Source: Veillonella tobetsuensis
GTDB lineage: Bacteria; Bacillota; Negativicutes; Veillonellales; Veillonellaceae
DNA length: 64,000 bases
Assembly (NCBI RefSeq): GCF_001078375.1
Contig: NZ_BBXI01000002.1
Coordinates: forward strand, 124,001-188,000
Direction: 5' to 3'
Part shown: positions 56,169-64,000 of the stretch, piece by piece
Layout of the letters: the number at the start of each line of letters is the position of its first letter
How positions within the stretch are numbered: position 1 is the stretch's first letter
Made by a program: the position numbers and the translations under genes
The notes under the pieces: model-generated
Databases searched by the model: none
Told to the model about the DNA's origin: nothing
The model's input: the letters and a program-made list of their open reading frames with translations, nothing else

Positions 56169-56970
56169 GGTAGAAAACTTGCGATTTGGCTATGTGCCTA
56201 CCGTAGATATTTTTAGAGATGTAAACTTTACCATTCATGAAGGCGAGTTTATTGCTATTGGTGGTAAGAATGGTTGTGGTAAAACTACTATTACACGCTT
56301 GTTAGTAGGCCTTGAAAAGGCTGCTGAAGGTCGTATCCGTTATAATGGCAAGGACATTACATCTATGCCAGCGTCTAAACGTGGTCAATTCATTGGCTAT
56401 GTATTCCAACAGCCAGATCGACAAATGTTTAGACCTACTGTAGCTACAGAGGTGGCGTTTGGTCCTGAATCCTTGGGCCGCACAAAAGCAGAGGTTGAAC
56501 GCATTGTAGATGAGGCGTTAGAGCGTTGTGGTATTAGTCATTTGCGTGAAGAATATCCACCGACATTGCGCCGTGGTGAAAAGCAGCGCGTTGCTATTGC
56601 GTCTGCATTGGCGATGCAATCTAGAATTCTTATCTTAGATGAACCGACTAGTGGTCAAGATGGTAAGGAAACGAAAGAATTACTAGCATTGCTTCGTCAA
56701 TTAAACAGCGAAGGCTTAACAATTCTTTTGATTACACATGATATGGAAATCATGGCAGCTGAATGTTCTCGTGCTATTATCATGGGCCATCGTACGGTCG
56801 CCTTTGATGGTACACCAGAAACTTTATTTTCAAAATCTACCGATGAATTATATGACTTAGGTCTTACAAAACCGCCGAGCGTGGAACTTTCACAAGCGGT
56901 ACCGGGACTAGGCTATTGCAAATCGATGGATGAATTACGGACGCGCCTTATTGCGCAGTTAGCAGAGTAG
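56161..56970 (+). CDS. ECF transporter second ATPase (EcfA2-type)
   Basis: The 269-residue ATPase starts at 56161 inside the end of the fusion gene, after AGGAGGTGG. Walker A is GGKNGCGKTTITRLL, Walker B ILILDEPTSGQDG, and the Q-loop VFQQPDRQMF is typical of ECF ATPases. Its signature motif is degenerate: LRRGEKQRVAIAS in place of LSGGQ. Together with the fused ATPase it makes the two-ATPase motor. Confidence 0.87.
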   Translation: MLKVENLRFGYVPTVDIFRDVNFTIHEGEFIAIGGKNGCGKTTITRLLVGLEKAAEGRIRYNGKDITSMPASKRGQFIGYVFQQPDRQMFRPTVATEVAFGPESLGRTKAEVERIVDEALERCGISHLREEYPPTLRRGEKQRVAIASALAMQSRILILDEPTSGQDGKETKELLALLRQLNSEGLTILLITHDMEIMAAECSRAIIMGHRTVAFDGTPETLFSKSTDELYDLGLTKPPSVELSQAVPGLGYCKSMDELRTRLIAQLAE

Positions 56971-56979
56971 GAGGGAATC

Positions 56980-57648
56980 ATGGAACGATTAGTACCATTA
57001 ACAAAAATTTTGATGTCCCTCGCTGTATCTGTGTGGGCTATCTTGCTACGCGACTGGATGTCATTGATGGCGTTAGTTGTAGTAGAACTAGTAGCACTCT
57101 TGCTAACAGGTTTGTTGTGGAAACAATATAAGGCCGTATTTGCATTGACTGTGTTCGCCGTATTCTTAGGCGTAGTTCAATATTTAGGCAGTGGCGATAT
57201 CGTATCTGCAGCAGTAGCAGGCCTTCGTATGTTAGCGATGACCCTCGTATTTATCGCTTTGTTGGCCACTACAAAATTACAAGATTTAACGGCAGCCCTC
57301 GTAACGCAATGCAAAATTCCTTATGAATATGCATTTATGTTTACCGCAGCACTTCGCTTTGTACCGGATTTCATTGGTGAAAGCAAGGCTGTTCAAGAGG
57401 CACAATCTTGTCGTGGGCTTTCCCTTGAAGGTAATATCTTTAAACGGATGAAGTCTTATGCCTCTGTTATCCAGCCGTTGCTTTTAAAATCCTTAGGCCG
57501 CTCTGAAACGATGGCATTGTCCTTGGAACTTAGAGGCTTTGGCAGCAAAAACCATAGCTTTGCTGCATCTGTAGGTCTTAAATTATTGGACTACTTGGTT
57601 ATAGTAGCATTAGTGATAGTTACGCTTATTTTGTTTGGCGTATTATAG
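56980..57648 (+). CDS. ECF transporter transmembrane component (EcfT-type)
   Basis: The 222-residue membrane protein has about five helices and the EcfT coupling-helix features: an ESKAVQEAQSCRGLSLEGNI region and SLGRSETMALSLELRGFGSK, where the Ala-Arg-Gly type motif contacts the ATPases. It begins 9 bases after the second ATPase gene and completes the operon S-A fusion, A, T. Confidence 0.87.
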   Translation: MERLVPLTKILMSLAVSVWAILLRDWMSLMALVVVELVALLLTGLLWKQYKAVFALTVFAVFLGVVQYLGSGDIVSAAVAGLRMLAMTLVFIALLATTKLQDLTAALVTQCKIPYEYAFMFTAALRFVPDFIGESKAVQEAQSCRGLSLEGNIFKRMKSYASVIQPLLLKSLGRSETMALSLELRGFGSKNHSFAASVGLKLLDYLVIVALVIVTLILFGVL

Positions 57649-57750
57649 AGAGATATAATTGACTATCTTTTATTGCTAGTTAGTGTTATATATTTATGAT
57701 ATACTACGGATAGGTAGTAAAGCGTACGAAATTACCTACAATATAACAAA

Positions 57751-57783
57751 AAAAAGGACGAGTTGCAGCTCGTCCTTTTTCTT
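57751..57783. terminator. Terminator after the ECF operon
   Basis: AAAAAGGACGAG pairs perfectly with CTCGTCCTTTTT around TTGCAG. Confidence 0.85.
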
Positions 57784-57869
57784 GCTTATTTTTTGTCTTA
57801 TTCTGTAACCAATAGTTGTCGGTAGTTACAACTGAGGTTGCTTTCATAAACTGTTTTAGAGGAATACGT

Positions 57870-58370
57870 ATGAGTGAATTAGTCATTCAATCAATCACAA
57901 AAAATGATATATCTGCTTGTTTAGCCATATATAATTACGAGGTCATACATGGTGTAGCCACCTTAGACCTCGAACTACGCACATTAGAAGAGTGGCATGA
58001 ATGGTATAATGCTCACAGCGATGAGCATCATCCTATCATTGTAGGCACCATTGATGATGTAGTGGTAGGCTATGCATCGCTTTCACCATATCGATTAAAA
58101 GATGCTTTTAAAAGTACTGTAGAATTATCCATATATATTCACCAAGATTACTGTGGTCAAGGTGTGGCAACACAGTTGATGGAACATATTTTAGAGATGG
58201 CCAAAGCAGATACGATGATTCATAATGTAGTATCTGTTATTACTGCAGGCAATGAGGGGAGCACGAAATTACACAATCGATTTGGCTTTACCTATTGTGG
58301 GCTTACCCCTGAAGTGGGTTTTAAACATGGTAAATATCAGGATACCGAAACTTACGCATTATTGGTATAA
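57870..58370 (+). CDS. GNAT-family acetyltransferase, phosphinothricin-acetyltransferase-like
   Basis: The 166-residue protein starts at 57870 after GAGGAA. It has the pattern of the Pat/YwnH group: IYNYEVIHGVATLDLELRTL, EWHEWYNAHSDEHHPIIVGT, the acetyl-CoA loop HQDYCGQGVATQLMEHIL, and the LHNRFGFTYCGLTPEVGFKH end. This group acetylates small amines or amino acids such as methionine sulfone. It lies between the ECF and histidine clusters. Confidence 0.82.
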   Translation: MSELVIQSITKNDISACLAIYNYEVIHGVATLDLELRTLEEWHEWYNAHSDEHHPIIVGTIDDVVVGYASLSPYRLKDAFKSTVELSIYIHQDYCGQGVATQLMEHILEMAKADTMIHNVVSVITAGNEGSTKLHNRFGFTYCGLTPEVGFKHGKYQDTETYALLV

Positions 58371-58445
58371 TAATAGATATTAAATCATTCATATGTCCGT
58401 GGGGTTGCGGATTATATGTTCCACATAGATAGGGGTTAGGTAGTT

Positions 58446-59312
58446 ATGATAAATATGAAAGCAGAACGGCAGTTCATAGGCAATAGTACGTATCGTAGCC
58501 GATTGGTAGATGGTCATTTTCATACTGAATTATGTCCACATGGTAGCGGTGATAGAACGGCATTGATGATTGAAAAAGCCATTGAATTGCGCATCGAAAA
58601 GGTGTGTTTAACAGAGCATGCTCCGTTACCAAAGGCCTTTGAGGCTGAGTATGGCGGTGATAAGATTGCCTATGATACGGCGTCTCTTAAACTCAATCAG
58701 GTGGATTCTTATCTTGAATTGGGGCGAGAATTACAACGTGCCTATGGCACACATATCGATATTTCATTAGGTTTTGAGGTAGATTATATTCCTGGCTTTG
58801 AAAGTGATATCCAAGACTTTCTTGATCGCTATGGTCCATTAACAGATGATAATATACTGTCTGTTCACTTTATGGATGGTGTAGGTGGAAAATACTACTG
58901 TGTTGATTATAATACAGATGAATTTGCAAAGGGCTTTGCCCCTTGGATGTTTAACCAAAGTGAACTGTACTATAAATACTTTAGTATCATTCGCCAAGCG
59001 GTACGTGCTGATTTAGGTACCTATACGCCTAAGCGGATTGGTCATTTTGATCTGATCAAGAAATACCAACATCACTTTGGCTTTGCCCATCATTTGGATA
59101 AGCGAAATGCACAACTCGTGAGCGATATATTACATATTATGCGCGTTCAAGGTCGTGAGTTAGACTATAATATGAGCGGGTTCTTTAAACCGGACTGCGG
59201 TGAAATGTATCCAAGTCGCTTTATCCAAGGCATGGCCGCTATTATTGGGGTTCCCTTTGTATTGGGCTCCGATGCACATAGTGTGGCGGATGTAGCAAAG
59301 GTTTGGGATTAG
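58446..59312 (+). CDS. PHP-family histidinol-phosphatase
   Basis: The 288-residue protein has the PHP metal site: VDGHFHTELCPHG with the first His pair, VCLTEHAPLP, SLGFEVDYIPGFE, SVHFMDG, IGHFDLIKKY and the final GSDAHS. This is the HisJ/HisK type that removes phosphate from L-histidinol phosphate. Its position before hisZG-hisDBAF supports this role. An ATG three codons in (58455) is an alternative start. A terminator hairpin follows, so the rest of the cluster may have its own promoter. Confidence 0.85.
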   Translation: MINMKAERQFIGNSTYRSRLVDGHFHTELCPHGSGDRTALMIEKAIELRIEKVCLTEHAPLPKAFEAEYGGDKIAYDTASLKLNQVDSYLELGRELQRAYGTHIDISLGFEVDYIPGFESDIQDFLDRYGPLTDDNILSVHFMDGVGGKYYCVDYNTDEFAKGFAPWMFNQSELYYKYFSIIRQAVRADLGTYTPKRIGHFDLIKKYQHHFGFAHHLDKRNAQLVSDILHIMRVQGRELDYNMSGFFKPDCGEMYPSRFIQGMAAIIGVPFVLGSDAHSVADVAKVWD

Positions 59313-59316
59313 ATAT

Positions 59317-59358
59317 AATACTCCTCTATTGACAATTCTATAGAGGAGTATTATTATA
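59317..59358 (+). terminator. Terminator between the PHP phosphatase gene and hisZG
   Basis: AATACTCCTCTAT (59317-59329) pairs exactly with ATAGAGGAGTATT (59340-59352), followed by ATTATAGTTTT. Confidence 0.75.
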
Positions 59359-59453
59359 GTTTTATGCTTTAGCGTGATAAAGTGATAAAACCCAAAAGAG
59401 TCTATATATTTAAAATAGTAATATTAGGATAGTTAATAGAAAGGATGATCCTT

Positions 59454-61058
59454 ATGGTACAAAAACAGTTGCCTACAGGTTTTCGGGATGATATAGGGAC
59501 TGTAGCGGAGCGCAAGGATGATGTGAGTCAATATTTGCTCGGTCTTTGTCGCAATCGTCAATACACAAAAATCTCTACACCTCTTGTAGAATATAAAGAT
59601 GTGTTCAATGGTTATACATTAGGCAGTGGTCAACATATGTACGAATTCTTTGGTAGTTCTGATGCATCTGTGGTCATCCGTCCCGATTTGACTATGCCTA
59701 TCGGTCGCTTCCTAGCTACAACGAATATTGAATTGCCTCGTAAGTTCTACTATCTTGGTGATGTGTTGATGAAAAATAAACAGCACCGCGGTGATATCAA
59801 CCAAGTTACACAAGGTGGTATCGAAATGGTAGGGTACGAAGGTATTGAGGCCGAACTCGAATGTTTTAATATCATCAAAGAGGTAAACGAGTCCCAGCTA
59901 AATAATACATTGTTGTTAGAGATTGGTGATGCTCGTTTTTCTCGCGCCATTACAGATGCACTAGGATTGACTGATGGTGAAAGAACAGATTTGCTAGATG
60001 CATTATTCACAAAATATTTGCCACGATATAATGAATTGATCAGCGAATTTAAAAATAATGCGCTCTATCCATTCCTTACGATTTGGCCGCGTTTATTCGG
60101 TACTGTAAATGACATCAAAAATGAGCTCACTCAAGTCATCTTGCCGGCTGGGGCACAACGTATTTTAGATAGTCTTATGGATTTAGCCGGTCAAATCGAG
60201 GCTACAGGACAACAGGTTCGCATTGATGTTTCTACAGAGCCGCTTCAATCCTACTATACAGGCCTTACCTTCAGAGGTTATGTAGATGGCGTATCTCAAT
60301 ATATCGTCAGCGGTGGTCGCTATGATGGTTTACTATCTGGCTTTGATGGAACGCCAATGCCGTCTGTGGGGATGGCTTTCAACATTGATGTCCTTACAGA
60401 GGTTCTTGTACAAGGTGAAAGCAATACAAAGGACAATGGCAAATTGCGTATTGCCTTGACGAAGGGCCGTGTGGAAAAGGATTTCATTCCTCTCTTGGAA
60501 TCGTGTGGTGTAGATTGTGAGCCGCTACGCAACAAAGCTCGTAAGTTGATTATTCCATTAGGTGATAGCATCGAGGTTATTCTTGCGAAAGGTCCTGATG
60601 TAACGACCTATTTGAATAATGGTGTTGTTGATTTAGGCATCGTCGGTAGTGATGTACTAGATGAACAAGATAATACATCTTATGAAATGTTGGATTTGAA
60701 AACGGGGCAATGTCAATTTATATTGGCCTCCTTAGAGGGCTATGACCCTAAGGAAGGTAGACGTCATCGGATTGGTACTAAATATCCAACCGTTACAAAG
60801 CAATATTTTGGTTCTCAAGACGTAGAAATCATCAAAATTGAAGGCTCCGTTGAATTGGCGCCCCTCGTAGGCCTTGCTGATGCCATCGTAGATATTACAG
60901 AAACAGGCACAACCCTTCGAGAAAATAATCTTAAAATTTATGATTGGCTCCAACCAATCTCTACGCGGTTAGTGGCGAATCCATTGGCATTAAAACAAAA
61001 GAGAAATACGATTTTTGCTTTAATTGACCAATTACAAGCGGCTATCGATAAGAAATAA
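59454..61058 (+). CDS. hisG: ATP phosphoribosyltransferase with fused regulatory subunit (HisZ-HisG)
   Basis: From the ATG at 59454 (site AAAGGATG) the protein has 534 residues. The first 320 form a HisZ domain, a histidyl-tRNA-synthetase paralogue (QLPTGFRDDIGTVAERKDDV, VVIRPDLTMPIGRFL, VSGGRYDGLLSGF). The rest, from about residue 330, is a short-form HisG (LRIALTKGRVEKDF, DLGIVGSDVLDEQ, DAIVDITETGTTLRENNL). HisZ and short HisG are usually separate chains that form an octamer; here they are joined. It catalyses the first step of histidine synthesis. Confidence 0.92.
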   Translation: MVQKQLPTGFRDDIGTVAERKDDVSQYLLGLCRNRQYTKISTPLVEYKDVFNGYTLGSGQHMYEFFGSSDASVVIRPDLTMPIGRFLATTNIELPRKFYYLGDVLMKNKQHRGDINQVTQGGIEMVGYEGIEAELECFNIIKEVNESQLNNTLLLEIGDARFSRAITDALGLTDGERTDLLDALFTKYLPRYNELISEFKNNALYPFLTIWPRLFGTVNDIKNELTQVILPAGAQRILDSLMDLAGQIEATGQQVRIDVSTEPLQSYYTGLTFRGYVDGVSQYIVSGGRYDGLLSGFDGTPMPSVGMAFNIDVLTEVLVQGESNTKDNGKLRIALTKGRVEKDFIPLLESCGVDCEPLRNKARKLIIPLGDSIEVILAKGPDVTTYLNNGVVDLGIVGSDVLDEQDNTSYEMLDLKTGQCQFILASLEGYDPKEGRRHRIGTKYPTVTKQYFGSQDVEIIKIEGSVELAPLVGLADAIVDITETGTTLRENNLKIYDWLQPISTRLVANPLALKQKRNTIFALIDQLQAAIDKK

Positions 61059-61130
61059 ATGTACTGTATCGATAAGAAATATATATACTATATCGAGAAA
61101 GAAATAGAAATATACTCTATCGTGATATGA
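61042..61130 (+). repeat. Degenerate tandem repeat between hisZG and hisD
   Basis: Three diverged copies of about 33 bases share TATCGA(T/G)AAGAAATA and a TA-rich middle (CGATAAGAAATAAATGTACT, CGATAAGAAATATATATACT, CGAGAAAGAAATAGAAATAT). The first overlaps the last codons of hisZG. Confidence 0.6.
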
Positions 61131-61186
61131 TGAGAAACGTTTACAATATAAGTATAGACATACATAGTTTGAAATGAGGACATACG

Positions 61187-62464
61187 ATGAAAATTTACAA
61201 AGAATCTCTTGATGCAATGCTTGGCATTGTCCGTCAATATACACAACAAACAACAGATATGGAAATCGAGCGCCGTGTATACGATATCATTGAAAATGTA
61301 CGCACCAATGGAGATGCTGCGCTACGTGAGTATTCTGAACAATTTGATGGTGTAAAGCTAGATAATTTCAAGGTGGATCAATCCATTATTGATGAGGCAT
61401 GGGATAATTTGCCAGAAGATTTAAAACACGCTTTATTGGTAGCAAAGAAAAATATTACTGAATTCCACAGCCGTGAAATAGAACAAGGCTTTGTAGATAT
61501 GGATACACCGGGCATTACACGTGGTCAAAAGGTAACGCCATTGGCACGTGTGGGCCTCTATGTTCCGGGCGGTACAGCAGCATATCCATCTACGATTATG
61601 ATGACTGCGTTGCCGGCAAAAATCGCAGGGGTTAAGGAAATCGTTATGGTAACACCTCCTCAAAAGGATGGCATTAACCCTGCTGTATTAGGCGCTGCAA
61701 AACTTGCTGGTGTTGATGCGGTATACCAAGTGGGTGGTGCTCAAGGTGTAGCAGCTCTTGCATATGGTACGAAACAAATTCCTAAGGTAGATAAAATCGT
61801 AGGCCCTGGCAATATTTATGTAGCTACTGCAAAACGCCAAGTATTTGGTCAAGTAGATATCGACATGATTGCAGGTCCTAGTGAAATCGGCATCATCGCG
61901 GATGATAGTGCCAACCCTGTTCACTTAGCCGCGGATTTATTGTCCCAAGCAGAACATGATCCACGAGCTCGTGCCATTATGGTTACAAATAGTGAAAAAC
62001 TAGCACAACTCGTATCTGATGAGGTGGAACGTCAACTTTCACAATTACCTCGTGAAAGCATTGCTCGTCCAGCTATCGAAAACAATAGCTATATTGCTGT
62101 TATGGATAGCGTAGAAGCTATGTTTGCCGTGATGAACGAAGTGGCGCCAGAACATTTGGAAATTCAATTACCGGACCCTATGGAATATATGAGTATGGTA
62201 GAAAATGCCGGTTCCGTATTCCTTGGCAGATATGCCTCTGAACCATTGGGCGACTATGTAGGCGGTACAAATCACGTATTACCTACGAGTGGTACTGCAA
62301 AATTCTCGTCCCCACTTGGTGTGTACGATTTCGTAAAACGCATTTCTTTTACCCAATTCAGTCGTGAACGTTTGCAAGAGGTGGCGAAGGATATTACTAC
62401 CTTGGCACGTACAGAAGGCCTTGAAGCACATGCTCGTGCTATCGAGGTGCGTTTCGAAGATTAG
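61187..62464 (+). CDS. hisD: Histidinol dehydrogenase
   Basis: The 425-residue NAD- and zinc-dependent enzyme oxidises histidinol to histidine in two steps. It shows LYVPGGTAAYPSTIMMTALP, VGPGNIYVATAKRQVFG, AGPSEIGIIADDSANP, the catalytic EHDPRARAI and APEHLEIQ regions, and GGTNHVLPTSGTAKF with a zinc-ligand His. Length is normal. The ATG follows GAGGAC. Confidence 0.95.
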   Translation: MKIYKESLDAMLGIVRQYTQQTTDMEIERRVYDIIENVRTNGDAALREYSEQFDGVKLDNFKVDQSIIDEAWDNLPEDLKHALLVAKKNITEFHSREIEQGFVDMDTPGITRGQKVTPLARVGLYVPGGTAAYPSTIMMTALPAKIAGVKEIVMVTPPQKDGINPAVLGAAKLAGVDAVYQVGGAQGVAALAYGTKQIPKVDKIVGPGNIYVATAKRQVFGQVDIDMIAGPSEIGIIADDSANPVHLAADLLSQAEHDPRARAIMVTNSEKLAQLVSDEVERQLSQLPRESIARPAIENNSYIAVMDSVEAMFAVMNEVAPEHLEIQLPDPMEYMSMVENAGSVFLGRYASEPLGDYVGGTNHVLPTSGTAKFSSPLGVYDFVKRISFTQFSRERLQEVAKDITTLARTEGLEAHARAIEVRFED

Positions 62465-62518
62465 TTGTGTGGATGGAGTAAACCTTTATAGGTGCTCTTA
62501 GGTAATAAAGAGGATAGT

Positions 62519-63118
62519 ATGATGAGAACAAATCGGTCTGCTACGGTAACTCGTAAGACGGGCGAAACAGATATTACAATTACACTTACTTTAGATGGCA
62601 ATCAAGAGATTCAGGTTGATACAGGCATCGGTTTCCTTGACCATATGCTCCATTTGTTGGCAAAGCATGGCCGTTTTGGTCTTGCTGTAAAAGCCGTAGG
62701 CGATACGTACGTGGATGCGCATCATACGGTAGAGGATATTGCATTGACCTTAGGGCAAGCATTGACACAGGCTCTAGGTGATAAGGCGGGTATCGAGCGT
62801 TATGGCGACGCATGGGTGCCTATGGATGAAGCGTTGACACAGGTTGTTATCGACCTTAGTGGCCGTCCATACCTCGTGTTTAATGGCGAGTTTACGACTC
62901 CTGTATTGGGTGGTAATTTTGAAACAGAATTGGTAGAGGATTTCTTCCAAGCCTTGGCTGTGAGTGGTGCCATGAACTTACATGTGCGCAACGAATATGG
63001 TCGCAATACGCATCATATTATTGAAAGCATGTTTAAGGCTACGGGCCGTGCGTTACGTAAGGCGGTTACCATTAATCCAGATATTCAAGGTGTTAACTCT
63101 ACAAAGGGCATGATTTAA
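62519..63118 (+). CDS. hisB: Imidazoleglycerol-phosphate dehydratase
   Basis: The 199-residue enzyme has the metal motifs [27 protein letters not shown] and [16 protein letters not shown], each with paired His residues. It is the single-function dehydratase without a fused phosphatase, consistent with the separate PHP phosphatase. The start could be either of two adjacent ATG codons at 62519 and 62522, after AGAGGAT. Confidence 0.95.
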   Translation: MMRTNRSATVTRKTGETDITITLTLDGNQEIQVDTGIGFLDHMLHLLAKHGRFGLAVKAVGDTYVDAHHTVEDIALTLGQALTQALGDKAGIERYGDAWVPMDEALTQVVIDLSGRPYLVFNGEFTTPVLGGNFETELVEDFFQALAVSGAMNLHVRNEYGRNTHHIIESMFKATGRALRKAVTINPDIQGVNSTKGMI

Positions 63119-63187
63119 TAGGAGCCTTGTAGATTGTGAAAACAAAGCCTTATGATTGTTGCAAGGTTCGTAAATAAAGGAGATTCT

Positions 63188-63919
63188 ATGATTTTTCCAG
63201 CTATAGATTTACAAGATGGTCGCAGCGTTCGCCTTTACAAAGGTGACTTTGCGAAGGAAACCATCATCAATCCAGATCCAGTAGACCAAGCATCACAATA
63301 CGAATCTGCTGGTGTTGGCGCTTTGCATCTCGTCGACTTAGATGGGGCAAAGGCGGGAAAACCAGTCAATGTAGATATCGTCAAAAATGTACGTGCTGCA
63401 TTTACAGGAATTCTAGAAATAGGTGGCGGTATTCGCGATAAAGCGGCCGTAGACTTATATTTAGAAATGGGCGTAAACCGTGTAATCCTCGGTTCCGTAG
63501 CCCTTAAAAATCCAGAGCTGACAAAAGAGGTTATTGCTGAATATGGTGCAGAGCGCATCGTTATCGGCGTAGATGGTAAGAATGGTAAGGTTGCCGCTGA
63601 AGGTTGGCTCGACCAATCTGATGTGCCTATGACCGCGCTTATCGGTGCAATGGTGGCCGCAGGAGCGAAGTATTTTATCGTTACCGATGTGGATCGAGAT
63701 GGTACCATGCAAGGGGCTAATGAAGCATTGCTTGGTTCTTTGCAAGACCAATTTCCAACCGCTCGCATCGTTGCCTCAGGCGGTGTCCGCCATTTAGAAG
63801 ATATTAAGAACCTTGAAAAATGCGGTGTTGTAGACAGCATCGTAGGCAAAGCATTATACGAAGGTACTATTACATTGGAGGAAATTGCTGCATTTAATAA
63901 GGAGAATCCATCATGTTAG
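63188..63919 (+). CDS. hisA: Phosphoribosylformimino-AICAR ribonucleotide isomerase
   Basis: The 243-residue half-barrel-repeat protein begins [20 protein letters not shown] with the catalytic Asp, has [20 protein letters not shown] with the first phosphate loop, [26 protein letters not shown] with the second catalytic Asp, and [14 protein letters not shown] start at 63188, after AAAGGAG. The stop overlaps the hisF start by seven bases. Confidence 0.95.
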   Translation: MIFPAIDLQDGRSVRLYKGDFAKETIINPDPVDQASQYESAGVGALHLVDLDGAKAGKPVNVDIVKNVRAAFTGILEIGGGIRDKAAVDLYLEMGVNRVILGSVALKNPELTKEVIAEYGAERIVIGVDGKNGKVAAEGWLDQSDVPMTALIGAMVAAGAKYFIVTDVDRDGTMQGANEALLGSLQDQFPTARIVASGGVRHLEDIKNLEKCGVVDSIVGKALYEGTITLEEIAAFNKENPSC

Positions 63920-64000
63920 CAAAACGGATTATTCCTTGTTTGGATGTAGATAATGGGCGCGTTAAAAAGGGTGTCAACTTTGTAAACCTCGTCGATGTAG
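63913..64000 (+). CDS. hisF: Imidazole glycerol phosphate synthase cyclase subunit, 5' end only
   Basis: Only 29 codons lie in the window, reading [20 protein letters not shown] with the catalytic Asp in CLDV, the typical HisF start. It overlaps the end of hisA, which indicates translational coupling. AAGGAG lies before the ATG. The rest is beyond the window. Confidence 0.93.
   Translation, partial: MLAKRIIPCLDVDNGRVKKGVNFVNLVDV

Noticed and set aside
58371-58445. Possible histidine attenuator or T-box before the histidine cluster
   Set aside because: No run of His codons in a leader peptide, no T-box motif, and too short a leader.

Overview
The window looks like chromosome of a low-GC diderm Firmicute, most likely Veillonella or a close relative (Negativicutes). 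That assignment is inference from gene content. The pointers are a trimeric autotransporter adhesin carrying an SLH domain, lipoproteins together with outer-membrane proteins, strictly anaerobic pyruvate formate-lyase chemistry, C4-dicarboxylate and DASS-type organic-acid transporters, and remnants of large filamentous-haemagglutinin/CdiA-like exoproteins. No rRNA, tRNA, CRISPR array, prophage or intact insertion sequence was recognised.

Layout. 1-1.4 kb: the end of a Dcu dicarboxylate transporter and a YCII-domain protein. 1.4-5.0 kb: an AT-rich accessory island with three decayed fragments of CdiA/haemagglutinin-type exoprotein genes, interleaved with small membrane-anchored orphan genes that sit where immunity genes usually sit. 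5.0-8.2 kb: a zinc/manganese uptake locus (Fur-family regulator, znuB, znuC, divergent znuA). 8.3-12 kb: a membrane protein gene broken by a stop codon, a FliB-like cysteine-rich protein, a PepSY protein and a DUF805 protein. About 12.2-12.45 kb holds a probable structured RNA of roughly 200 nt with its own terminator. 12.5-17.5 kb: alanine racemase, a 2-hydroxyacid dehydrogenase, and a TetR regulator divergent from a P1B metal ATPase across an 18-bp-arm inverted repeat. 17.6-20.8 kb: pyruvate formate-lyase, with the glycyl-radical domain encoded by a separate 79-codon gene, plus its activase. 21-25 kb: an EamA permease and metNIQ. 25-28.8 kb: a heterodimeric ABC exporter. 29-31.6 kb: a DASS transporter, a putative ECF S component and a small membrane protein. 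32.2-34 kb: the adhesin. 34.2-37.3 kb: GNAT, DUF969-DUF979-pcp. 37.4-44.1 kb: a lone HipA-like kinase, an unknown gene, and the ribose operon rbsKDACB. 44.2-46.5 kb: two paralogous Phd/YefM-ParE toxin-antitoxin modules flanking an NmrA-like gene. 46.7 kb: a repeat protein. 47.5-54.5 kb: a complete type I restriction-modification system (hsdM, hsdS, hsdR). 54.6-57.7 kb: an ECF transporter whose S component is fused to an ATPase. 58.4 kb to the end: a histidine biosynthesis cluster (PHP phosphatase, fused hisZ-hisG, hisD, hisB, hisA, start of hisF).

How the genes fit together: the organic-acid transporters, PFL system and ribose importer suit an anaerobic fermenter that takes up acids and sugars. 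ZnuABC, MetNIQ and the ECF system serve scavenging of metals, methionine and vitamins. The accessory parts (CdiA remnants, toxin-antitoxin pairs, type I RM, adhesin) mark sites of exchange and competition. The least ordinary features are the split PFL, the decayed CdiA/orphan island, the structured RNA near 12.3 kb, an adhesin with an SLH domain after its barrel, in-frame hexanucleotide repeats in two ABC transporter genes, and the HisZ-HisG and ECF S-A fusions.
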